Shown in pieces: positions 1-11,000 of a stretch of 64,000 nt of DNA. Every line of letters starts with the position of its first letter. Position 1 is the stretch's first letter. The DNA is from Melampsora larici-populina 98AG31. Taxonomy: Eukaryota > Basidiomycota > Pucciniomycetes > Pucciniales > Melampsoraceae. The DNA lies in NCBI RefSeq assembly GCF_000204055.1, contig NW_006768768.1:1404322-1468321 (forward strand), given 5' to 3'. Position numbers and translations under genes: made by a program. The notes beneath the pieces are model-generated. The model was given only the letters and a program-made list of their open reading frames with translations, was not told where the DNA came from and ran no database searches.

Positions 1-187
1 CAGTTTTTTCTCATATGTCAGGTTGTTTTAGTGTGATGATATGGGGTAGATTTTATGCAGTCATCAGGCTTGATCATGTCAACTTGAACTCTGGGAGAAT
101 GAAGTATGAATCATACATCAATCCAGGATAGAATCTGTCATTGTGCACTCATTCAAGGATTCACCAGGCACACATGGTCTCATTTTG

Positions 188-460
188 GACCTCATGGAGG
201 ATAATGCACCTGTACATTGGTCTAAGTTTCCAACATCTTTATATGATCAAAGAGACATTGCCAATTGAATCTGTAAACCTCAATCACCAGATCCCAGTTT
301 GATTGAACATATCTGGTCAGTCCTCAAAATACATAATCCAATATCTATACCCAAAACCCATTCTGTTGTAATTTTTGAGGCATGAAAGGCCATTACCATC
401 CTGATCAAGAGTTTGAGTGTTTCATACAATGAATTCCTGATCACATCACACTGTTCTTTA
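188..460 (+). pseudogene. Tc1/mariner-type transposase relic (C-terminal part)
   Basis: Reading the + strand in the frame starting at 188 gives EDNAPVHWSK followed about 25 codons later by SPDPSLIEHIWSVLK. These match the second and third catalytic blocks of Tc1-like DDE transposases (DNAPxH and PDLNPIEHxW). The frame has two internal stop codons (TGA near 269 and near 383) and no start or N-terminal domain is visible. It is therefore a decayed C-terminal fragment that cannot make protein. The family assignment rests only on these two motifs. I saw no terminal inverted repeats. Confidence 0.72.
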
Positions 461-1121
461 TGAATTGGTTTGGCCAACATATTTTTACCACTCCATGATG
501 CTTTGGACCCTAACCTAAGTAACTTCCTCTTGGACAATCAAGTAGTCAAGATTGAAGAGATGGACTCATGGCGGGTACATCATCTTTGACAGGTGAGCAA
601 AAACAAATTGGTTGGGGACTTCTTCAACCCTCAAGATCTTCATCCTCTGCAAATAAACATTCTCTGGAATCAAGCATGGCTTTGTGCACCTGCCCAACCT
701 ACATCTTTTGGGTCTTTCAAATTTCTCTCTTAGGTTCAAGAAAGTGCTAGAAACCAGACTTAGAAATTTGGGGTTTGTCTAACAACCCACCTCGTCTGGT
801 GTGAGGTTTTGACACGTAGGACAGCTTTCTCAGGAGTTGTGGTGGTCTTGGAAACTCTGCCCTTTCATAACTCTGCAATAGATGAATTAGAGAAGAAGTG
901 AGCTACATTCATGTGTGTAGAATAATTAGCAGGCGCACAAGGCCTTTTCTCAAATCAGCAAAGCTAAACCTCGGGGCCGTTCGTTGCAAACCGAGGCTTG
1001 ACCCGATAGTCCGCCCAGGATCCCCGGGGTGTAAGAAGGAAGTGATCGGGCTGATGGAGATTGATTGGAGAGAGGATCGAAGTTGAGGATCGATTTAGTT
1101 GAAAAGGCTTGAATCATCAGA
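461..1121. other. Intergenic, upstream of SPT7
   Basis: No supported gene. Short open frames at 568-750 and 898-1086 have no recognisable domains or codon signal. About 960-1060 is GC-richer than its surroundings and lies just upstream of the SPT7 start, so it may be 5' untranslated or promoter sequence. Confidence 0.4.
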
Positions 1122-4100
1122 ATGTCATTGAAGGTCAGTCATTCACACTAACTATACTATCTAATCACAAAACTAACATCTTCAATCTATCAATAGTTCT
1201 TACATGAACTCATTCGTTCTAAATCAACTCGATCAGAAGAACTCATTACACTCACTTCTGAAGCTCGCGATAGTGGTTTACGAGTTTCGTGATTTACTTT
1301 TCAATTCTTCATCATCATATCTTACATATTTCAATACATCACGAATCAAATCCCCATCTCATGGTTATGCCTCTTGATACCCACCTATATAGGATGAGAA
1401 AGCAACGGTTCACGAATTTTTGGATACTCTCGAACGAATCACTAATGAACTTCGTCAAGATGTATGCGCCTTAATTCAGCCTCTCATGTTTAATCTGGTT
1501 CTGATCTTATACAAATTTGATTCGTATGGTACAGCCTAACGCGCAGGCATTTCTCAGTCGAGTTAAAAAAGCCGACGCGCCTGATTACTATGACAGTCAG
1601 TGGTTGATCATCTTCTTTCCAATGGGGTAATCAGCTGAAATCGAACTTTTTTAGTCATCAAGAAACCCATGGACCTTGGAACGGTTCTTAAAAAAGTCAA
1701 GTCAGGACAGTACAAGGCTAAGGGGCAGTTTATTGAAGATCTAGAGTTGATTTGGTCAAATTGTTTTCAATACAACTCATTCGTAGTCAGTGTCACTTTC
1801 CTTTAAATCCCCTTGCTAGGGTCATCAACAAAGAGACTGAGTCATCTTCATATAGTCACATCCTCTGCGTACGGCTGCCGAGTCATTGAAAACCAAAGCC
1901 AACAATCTGTTAAAGTTTGTGAGCGAACCTTGCGCGACTACTCAGGCGAATTCTAAATCAACACGCCTTCCAACGCGCCCTCTTGCTACACATTTATTGC
2001 GACAAGGTCAAACAGTATCGACTGGAATAGCCATTGCTGAACGTCGCTGGACAGCAAGTCAACGTGGTCGTCCGAGCGAGTCTGTCGCGGTCGAAGATCA
2101 GGATATGGAACCTCTCTTGAGCGCTCCTTTGTCTTCTCGTGGATCTCTGGAAGATAACAAAGAGCCAAAAGTATTAGCACGATGGGAAGAACGGCCAGCA
2201 TTGGTGCGACGACGCGATCATATGTACCGATTCACAGATTGGGACAAGCCAGGACCCTGGCAGGAGTTAAAAGATGACTCCACACGATGCTCACTTCAAT
2301 CTGACTTGCCCATGCCTGATCAAGACATCCTGGATGATTGGATAGAAGTCATGGACCGGTCTCTGACCACATGTCAACTGCCAGAATTGCCATTTGGGGC
2401 ACCCGCGTCGATCAACACGCGGAAGAAGGCAAAAGATCGAGAGTTAAAATTCGGACAACCCGTTGGTTTGCTTGAACCGATCGCGACCAATATCAAGACC
2501 TTATGGGACATCAAGAAAGTGCACCGAAAGATTTCTTCCTTGATGAGCGGCCAGCAATTTCAGGTTGAGTTTCAACTACAATCCCTCATTCTTTCACTGA
2601 TCATCAGATAGTTTGAGAAAGAGCCGGATCAACCTAGAGCTCACCTCAACTTCTGCTCGCCTGATGTCATTTTTCATCTTACTGATCGAGTCGCTTCATT
2701 TCACCTGGATTTACGCCCTGATTATATTTGCTAGCCAGGATTTTACCCGGAGACAGACGAGAATGAGGGAACAGCGTTGGATGAGGATGAGGATGAAGAG
2801 GCTGAAGAGGATGAAAAACTTTACACTGAAGGGATTGTTAAAGTCAATCAACATATACCTGCTGAGGTATACTCAACTTGTCTGGCAGGTGAAGCAGGCT
2901 ATCAAGCAATGAAGCAGCTTGTGACGTTGTTAGTGACTCATGCTGGGTTTGATGGTTCGTCATCTCCGCATGCTTAGGATATCCAGTTTCCACCCTCTCT
3001 TTCCACCGCCTCACCTTGAAGTTCTGTCAAGTGGTCAAAATATTCATCTCACTGATCTTTGATAGGTTTTGATCTTTTTTTCTTATCTCGATCGATCGCG
3101 GTACCTATATCCAGCAACCCATAGTGGCGCATTAAATTGTTTAACTGAAATAGCAATTCAGTACCTAAGTAACATAGGACGGACACTTCATTTCTTTGCC
3201 GATCGAGCTTCAGCAACCTTATCAGCAAGTGAAATGATTCAACAAACACTTAGAGCAAATGGGATTAATGGACTTGATTTATTAGAAGCTTATGTTAGAG
3301 ATGATGTTGGGAAATATGGAAATAAATTGAAGGAACTTTTTAGGAAAGTTGAGGCTGGTTATGGTCCTGCTGGTTTGGCTGGGAAAGCTTTTGGAGATGA
3401 TGATTTGTTTGCACGAGATGGAGAAGCACTTGTGACGTGAGTAGTTTGCTCCAACCATTAGAATCCTACTAGCAAGTCAAACTGATCCTTATCTTGACGT
3501 CTGTTTGTTCTACTGCTTTTCCGCGTATTCAGAGGAGAATTCACAAATGAATTAGGCGAAGACTTTTTTGGATTGAGAGAACTTGGACTTGATGCTGAAT
3601 TAGGAATGAGTGCACTGAGGATTCCAAGTCGATTGTTTCATGGTCAACCATCGGATGGCAGTGAATTGGCAACTAACAAGCCTGAGTTGCGTTATCTGCT
3701 TTCCTCTTACATGCTAGGATAAAAATCTAAATGAAAGAAGTTGAGATACTGACTATATTTCTGATTTGATGATAACAGAGTGGTTACAAAACCTGAACCA
3801 CGATTTGTTAAACCGATGGCATTTGTAGAACTAGATCGAGAATCCATTGATTTACAAATCGGTTTATTGCACGAAGTGTATCGAGCAAGAATGGAATCCA
3901 AAGAATTTGAATTAAGAGATGATGATCAAGTGATTGGAAGAGCGCCCAAAGTGATTCGACCTAAAGTACCACCTTCAGGTAAAATTCCTATCAAACGTAG
4001 GATAGCTACTAATCTTACTGCAAATAACTTACCGGTTAAGAAGAAAAAAGTAGGTGGGGATGATGGGATTGTGGTGATTGATCAGCGTAAGGGTGAAGAT

Positions 4101-4250
4101 GGGACGATCTTTTTGACACTTAGTGGGGATTTCCGAATGGGATTGAGTCAAAATGGGAATCAGCAACAGAGTGGGACCCAAGATCAGTCAGTTTTGGGAA
4201 ATGGAATAAGTGGAGCAATACCAGAAGTAAAGATTGATGAGGTTGGATGA
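1122..4250 (+). CDS. SPT7: SAGA complex subunit Spt7 (bromodomain plus histone-fold)
   Basis: Spt7 is a scaffold subunit of the SAGA histone acetyltransferase coactivator in the nucleus. The gene has about ten exons. A tiny first exon (MSLK, 1122-1133) is followed by GTCAGT. Around 1550-1785 is a bromodomain: [15 protein letters not shown] is spliced to [19 protein letters not shown] and on to [10 protein letters not shown]. This is followed from 1856 by the Spt7-typical [14 protein letters not shown] long acidic linker ([13 protein letters not shown], ~2777-2820) precedes the histone fold at ~3130-3440 ([20 protein letters not shown], then [18 protein letters not shown]). After the next intron comes [13 protein letters not shown], another block conserved in the family, and a final exon (3780-4250) with basic runs. 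I see no disabling mutation, but one exon between 1290 and 1390 and one near 2700-2735 have uncertain splice sites. Family identity is secure and exon edges are approximate. Confidence 0.9.
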
Positions 4251-5478
4251 TCGGAACTACAACATTAGGGTTTTTTTTTGGTTTGGATTTTTTTTAAAGT
4301 ATTTTGTTATGGATTTTTCTAGTGTCTTTTCTTTTATTGTTCATTTGTAATTTGTAGAGAGGTGAAATCGAATGTCTGGCTAAGGTATTCTACTTTCGAT
4401 GTTTGGGAACAAGGAACAGCACTGGGAGTATAACATGAAATTAAAGTGTACAGATACTGCAGCCTCCTTGTAGGGAAAAGATCGCTTTGTAGAGGTTCAG
4501 GATCATGCTTTGGAACTGGACCCGACTTCAATGGGACACATCTTGTTTGCCTGTGCACCCCAAGTCACGCTGGTGAGATCGGTAGGGGATACAAGACCTT
4601 CACAATGACTGATGCACTCGACCTCCTCTCGACCTTTTGCATCACTGATCGAAATATAAAAGGGACTAAGATCAGAAAAAAATACTGATGATGGATCTGT
4701 CGAGCCACGGACTGGCAATTTGAAGACACTGTGGCACTCACTATTGCAATCAAATCATCCAAATTAGTATGTTTGATCTTTGTGGACAAGGGAAATTAAA
4801 TTTATGTTGGTAAGGTAGAGGCCTGAAAAGTAATGTTGAAAAGATTGAGCGTGGAAAATTTGTATTCAGGTTGTTCAAGATAAGAAAATGAGTTAAAGGT
4901 TGTCCTTTGGCTACAATGTTATTGGAGTCCTGGGCAATCTAGGGTGACCATCCTAGGAGAGTACCGCTAACAAGTCTGTCTGTTTCTCAAGGATATGTTT
5001 TCCCATTGCCTCGGAACATGGGCTTACGTCTTCAGGTTATGAGCACAGTTTATAGAGGTTTGAATCATCTAGTGAGATTCGCAGTCGGAAATACAAAAGG
5101 GAACCAATCCAAAAAGTTCTTACAAAGATGATATATGGGGAATCAGGTTACATTTAACTCACGTTGAAGTATTCATGAGCCAAATGATGACAGGCTTTGG
5201 GAACCACATACTGCTTAGATTGTGATTTTTTCCTCGTGCAAAGCTACTGGGAGACTGGAAGTTATTGCAAGCATATATGTAATTGATAAAAGACTGTTTT
5301 TTTATTTATCCTGCATAGGTAGGAAATTTTGTAGATACATGTGTTATATGTGAGATAGAAAAATAATGACAAAGAAAAATTACACTTCGCAGAAGTAATC
5401 GAGGTACCAACGATGACCAATTCATCGACTGAAACAAATAGTGACTCAAATCTAAGCTTGTGATACGGCTTGATGAGT
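4251..5478. other. Intergenic between convergent genes
   Basis: This stretch separates the 3' ends of SPT7 (+) and the secreted repeat protein (-). Overlapping short frames on both strands around 4334-4789 lack domains. T-rich tracts at 4268-4300 are consistent with the SPT7 3' untranslated region. I see no gene or repeat here. Confidence 0.4.
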
Positions 5479-7112
5479 TTAAGCAGGAAGAGGAAGTCCT
5501 CGAACTATAGAGCTCTTGTTAGGACCCATCTGATCTAACCCAAGCTTTACAGCCTCTGCGCCTTTCTTTACATCACTGAAATCGATTCTTTGTAAGGCTG
5601 GGGTTAATGCTTTGTTAACTTCAGTTGCAGTTGGTAGTTGACCACCTGCAGTTTTATCTTCGCAGAAAATATGGATGGTTTCTAACAATGCAGCCGCAAT
5701 CTGATCGGCAGATGATTGAGCATATTCCGAACTGAGTTTTGGAACCTTGGTTGCACTATTATTGAATTGATTATTAGAAAACAGATATGAGGTTTTTTCG
5801 AGTAATTGAAAGATGATAACTTACCGACTCTTGCCAGTTTTACCTTCAGCGAGTTTTCGATATGCAAGTGCATCAATCGAATTTTTAATAGCTTGAGAAA
5901 CTTTGACAAAATTTGTATAATCTGATGTTGAAAGTGCTTGATCAACAGCTTGTGACATTTCTTGTTGAGTTGGAAATTCGACTCCAGCTTCTTTGTCAGC
6001 TGAAAACTTGGCAATCGAACTGACTAGACCGGCTGAGATACGTTGCATCATTGAGGCAGAAAGTCCTAATTGAGGAACACCAGATGATGAAGCATAACTA
6101 AAAAGTATGATTGAGCACATATTAGTTGATTGTTTGAGTTAATGGAGGTTTGTTTGATATATAACTTACGGTGTTGTCGATGGTTCAACTTCAACTTGAT
6201 CGGATTCGGATTCAGCATTGTCAGATTGTCGACTTTCGACAGGAATGGAATTCGTGTTAGGAACCATATGATCTAATCCAGACTTCACAGCTTCTGCACC
6301 TCTTTTAACATTGCTAAAGTCAATTTGTTGTAAGGCTGGGGTTAATGCTTTGTTGACTTCAGTTGCAGTTGGTAGTTGACCACCTGCAGCTTTCTCTTGA
6401 CAAAACATTTCGATAGTATCCAATAAAGCAACTGCAATTTGTTCAGCAGATGATTGAGCAGATGGTGAAGTGAGTTTTGGACCATTTGATGAGCTATTTA
6501 TTACCCAAAATTGAATTTGTTAAAAACATTTATGAGATTTTTTTTCTGGTCATGATTGAGAGATGATGACTTACCGAGTCTTTCCAGTTTGACCTTCAGC
6601 TAATTTTCGATCTGCAAGAGCATCAATTGATTTTTTAATGGCTTGAGCAACTTTAGAAAAGTTAGTCAAATCTGATGTTAAAAGCGCTTGATCAACAGCT
6701 TCTGTCATTTCTTGTTGAGTTGGAAATTCGACTCCAGCTTCTTTGTCAGCTGAAAACTTGGCAATCGAACTAACTAGACCGGATGAGATACGTTGCATCA
6801 TCGCGGGTGAAAGTCCTAAGTGAGGAACACCGGATTCTTGAACAGGACTACGAGTAATCATCATTAAGCATAGTTTAGTTTTTATTAAGTTGAAGGAGGT
6901 GTTGTATTTATGACTTACTGTTCTTCTACCGATTCATCATTGGTGTTTTCTTCATCGGAGGCCAATGATCTAGCATTCAAAGATCGGCGAAGAATTGTTC
7001 TGATACTAAATCCATCGACTCCAGAAGTTGCAGAGACGGAGTTCGTATTGGTAGAATCCAAGACAAACAAAAGGGCCATTGAGCTGACAACAAAACTATA
7101 ATTGATACGCAT
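5479..7112 (-). CDS. Secreted protein with four copies of a helical KxAG-PT module
   Basis: Five exons on the minus strand (7112-6919, 6847-6575, 6493-6170, 6097-5825, 5755-5479) join exactly to 1341 nt, 446 residues. All four introns are phase 2 with clear GTAAGT donors. I chose the start MRINYSFVVSSMALLFVL because it opens a typical signal peptide (hydrophobic core, then SVSA). A start 33 nt upstream lacks this. Exons 2-5 each encode one module of about 65 residues with shared positions: an I/L-rich helix, F, K-x-A-G, P-T, E, A-L, D, N and A-K near the end. Examples are DKEAGVEFPTQQEM and EKAAGGQLPTATEV. Exons 2 and 4 are both 273 nt and nearly identical in protein. Exons 3 and 5 form the second pair, giving A-B-A-B. 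Family not recognised. A secreted rust protein or effector candidate is inference from the signal peptide and lack of a known domain. Confidence 0.85.
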
Positions 7113-7388
7113 CTTAATCTCTTGAAAGGGTATGGTAAAGCTCAACTAAAGGTAGTGGGAAGTGATAATTGATAAAACGTATATACAAGCTAATAACACA
7201 GAGAGAAAGGACTTTGAAAAATGTGTTGGAAGAAGAAGAGTGAATGTATGCTGATGGTCTGAGAGAATGAGGAATTTATCAATAGGTATGGAGCACCTTA
7301 CTTTTATACCTCAACTCGACATGCTCAGTTTTCAGAATACGAGAATACCAGGTGAAGATTTGGCCACGCCTACCCTGAAATGACAATG
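7113..7388 (-). promoter_or_regulatory. Upstream region of the secreted repeat protein
   Basis: This 276-bp stretch lies between the start codon at 7112 and the 5' end of the retrotransposon. On the minus strand a TATATA run sits near 7178-7183, about 70 bp upstream of the ATG, and is a plausible TATA-like site. Nothing else is recognisable. The retrotransposon insertion displaced all sequence further upstream. Confidence 0.35.
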
Positions 7389-7714
7389 TGTCATAGATGT
7401 TTGGTTAGGGTTTTTCATCGGTGCCTGGTTATTAAGGGCTCGTCCTGAAAACTTCTGTTTTCTATTTTAGTAGTTTTTCTTTTAGTTCCTTTTTCACAAA
7501 TCTAATGTGTCACGTCATGTAAACGTTTATCTGTGTTCCTGATATTTGTCATCTTATCTTATATAGAGTTGTTATGTCTCTTTTCTTGTTCTCTTTTTCT
7601 TTATTGAAAATATTATTATTATCCTCTCTTTTTAGAAAAGACTTTCACTTAAGACCAGACCAGACCCTAGTTACTAAGACCAGACCTGTATCAAGGATAA
7701 GGTTCCCCATCACA
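7389..7714 (+). repeat. 5' LTR of the Ty3/gypsy element
   Basis: A 326-bp direct repeat of 13473-13800, beginning TGTC and ending CACA. It contains TATATAG near 7561-7566 that may act as the element's promoter. One base differs from the 3' LTR and a CA pair is missing near 7699. Confidence 0.93.
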
Positions 7715-8077
7715 TTTTATTTTCGATCTTCAAAAACAAAATTTTTTCCTTTTCATTTTCAAATTTATTATAACTTAATTTTTCATCTTATTTTGACTGT
7801 ATGAGTTTATATACAATTGATATATCTCACGCATACAGACAAATTTACATTCATCCTACTTCTATTTCAATTTGTGATCTTATCGAAACTTTTAATCAAT
7901 TACCTTTTTATAATTTTCCTGAATTTCATCCTTTTACTGACCAACTTTACGAATCCGAGACTTCACATATAGAAGTTAATTGGCTTTGTATTGAATTTAT
8001 CGAATCTTTTCATCTTTCACGTTCGTATTCTGAAGGAAATTCACCGAACACTTCAATATTTTCAGAAGATTGAAAGC

Positions 8078-11000
8078 ATGGACCCTTGGAATCCAAGAAC
8101 CGGAATTTCGGATGTCTCATCTTTGTTTGATATGGAAAGTGTGCGTCCGGATCCTAGACCTCAATCAAGATCAGAAGTTCAACGACTACAAGATGAAGTT
8201 CACCAATTGCAGATTCAGTTGTCGAATGCTCAAATGCAATCTTTGATTGATCAGAATCAAAGATCGAATGAGGTTCCTAATCAACCTTCGGTAGATGATT
8301 TGGCTCAAGGAATTCATGTTTTAAATATTCAAAGAGATATTCCGCCTCATCAAAATCCTAATTTACAAGTCCCGCAATTTAATCAACAAGTTCCGAATTT
8401 TCATCCTCAATTTCCTCAATTTCAGGATATGAATCAACAAGTCCCTCCTTTTGTTCATCAGAATGTTCCATCAGCAAGTTTCGAACATCTTCGTAATACT
8501 CCTCATTTTTCGCATGAGCATTTTCAAGGATTTCCTCAAAATCAGATGCCACATCCTCAATTTGTTCCTTCAGTAAATATTCATCCTGTGAATGTTCAAC
8601 AACAAGGACAACATTTTCATCCAAGACCTCAATATGAACCTCGTCAACACACTCCTCCGGTAGCTCAATATGCGAATAGACCCCCACATCCAGCATTTCG
8701 AACTCCGTATCAACCACCAAGTCAACCACCAAGTGCCTTTTCGAATTCAGCTCAAAGTGTTCAAACTCCGAGATTCAGGAATAACATTTGTTTCAGTGGA
8801 ACGGCTGCTCATTTGAAGTCGTTTTTCCAGGATTTTTATCAAGAACTTAGAGATAATGAATCATTCTTTTCAACAAAGGACGATAAATTCAAGATAAACT
8901 GGTTGTTGACTTTATTTGAACCATGTTCGACTGCTAGTTATTGGTTTAACTCATTGTTAGAATTGAATGCTGCTGAATTTGGACAGTTTGATGGCTTTGA
9001 CGATTTGAAGGCGTTGGAATACAAATTAGCTCCGTTATCATCATTTCCTTTGTTCTTACATGAATTGTGTATCACCTTTGCTGACAAGAATGAAGATAGA
9101 ACGAATAGGAAGAATCTGGACAATTGTCAACAAGGATCAAATACTATTGTCGATTATAATTCTCGATTTTGTTCTCTTGCTATTCATGTCAGTATCTCAC
9201 CGGAAGACGCAATCCTCAAATACGTCAAAGGTCTTGATCCGGATATTTATGCTGAAGCGGTAAGATTATCGGGTTGGATTGGTAGTAGGATGCTGCAAGA
9301 GAAGATGTTATTGGCGGTTCAAGCTTCAGAAATTGTTCAAGAGTTGTCGGAACTACCGCCGAATCATGCTTCATACATCAAGAAAGTTCACAAGCCTGAC
9401 GCTCAACATGTTCATCAATACCGGCCAACTACGGTTCAAGTTCATCGTCAGGATCAAGCAGTACCAATGGATGTCGATGCGATTAATTTAGGATCCTCAA
9501 GCAAGAAGCCTTCAATTTTCTTTCAAATTATGAATGCTTGTCGTGAAAGAAAAATTTGTGCTAAATGTTTGAAAGATTACGATTTACAGGGTTCCCATTT
9601 GAAGGGTGTTTGTCCAAATCAGAACAAAACTTTACAGGAGAAGTTGCAATTTTTAAACATCAAATCGGTCTCGCAAGTTCAATTTAGAGAAGATGAGCAA
9701 GTTATGGAAGGTTGTTCTGAAGAATTTAACATCAACTCAGTCGCCTTTGTCAATACTTCTCAAGAACAATCATTAGCGGTTAATGATTTTATGGCTGATT
9801 ATTTTTCAGCGATGAATGAAATGATTTATCCAGAGGGGTTGCAACAAGAGGTACAGTTTGATATCAATTCGGTTAGAATTGATACGTGTCAAGCTGCTAA
9901 TGGAAAGTTTATCGTTCCATTCACTCTTCTAAATAAAGGTTCCCCCATTGTTGTGATGGCTTTGATTGATACTGGTGCTATGGCAAATTTGATTAGTCAA
10001 GATTTGGTCAACAAACATCAAATCGCGACTACTTCTAGGACGCCTATGCGTTGCTTTGGGTTTGATGGTTCAGCAAGTTCAGGTGGTGTGGTGGATAAGG
10101 AATGGGTGGGAGTGTTATCGGCTACGTCAAGCTCTATGTCTCAGGTGAAATTGTCGGCTAGATTAGGTGTCACGGCAATTCACGGTCAAGATGTTATTTT
10201 AGGACTTCCCTGGATGAAGAGTGTTGGTGCTAGTGCGATTTGTCATTTGGATGGAGTTTATCTTGCTATCGATGGTGTTGTGGTTGCCTCGATGACTTCG
10301 TCTGAGTTATCTGTAGTTTCTTGTGAGTCGGGATCTGTTGCACTTTCTTTTCCTGTTTCTTCCCTCACAGCTACAGACGACATCCCAGCAAGTTTAAGAT
10401 CCCCTTCGATATCTATTTCCATCTCCGATGTCAACGTTTCTCTAAATCCTCTTCCTAACAAGTCCCTTCCTGTTAATCTTCCGAAGAGTTGTTTGAAATA
10501 CTCACATGTTTTCTTTCCGCAGGATTTTGTACTTCCTCCTCATCGTCGTTTTGATTGTGCAATTGATCTAAAGCCCGATTGTGATCCCCCTTTTGGAGGT
10601 CTTTATAATTTGGCCCAGTCCAAACAACTTGAGCTGAGAGAATACCTTGATGAGATGCTGACAAAGGGTTTCATTAGACCATCTTCTTCTCCAGCAGCTG
10701 CTCCGATTTTTTTTGTTAAAGTCCCAGGTAAAAAGAATCGACCATGCGTTGATTATAGGGGTTTGAACAAGATCACTAAGAGAGATAGTTATCCTATCCC
10801 AGTCATGTCTTGGTTATTGAACCAATTAAAAGGTTGCAAAGTGTTTGCTAAAATTGACTTGAAATCTGCCTTTAATCTGATCAGGATTAAAGACGGAGAC
10901 AAATGGAAAACCGCCTTCCGTACACCGTGGGGTCTTTTTGAATTCACGGTCATGCCTTTTGGTTTGGCGAATGCGCCGGCTATTTTTCAACGGTTTATAC

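Noticed and set aside
898..1086. Open frame just upstream of SPT7
   Set aside because: No domain, ends shortly before the SPT7 start, and its GC-richer composition fits a leader or promoter region.
4334..4789. Overlapping open frames on both strands
   Set aside because: Four short frames cover the same bases in different phases, none with a domain or splice support.
8379..8732. Acidic 117-residue minus-strand frame
   Set aside because: It is antisense to the glutamine/proline/histidine-rich Gag segment; its Glu/Asp/Val richness is the mirror of CAA/CAT-type codons.
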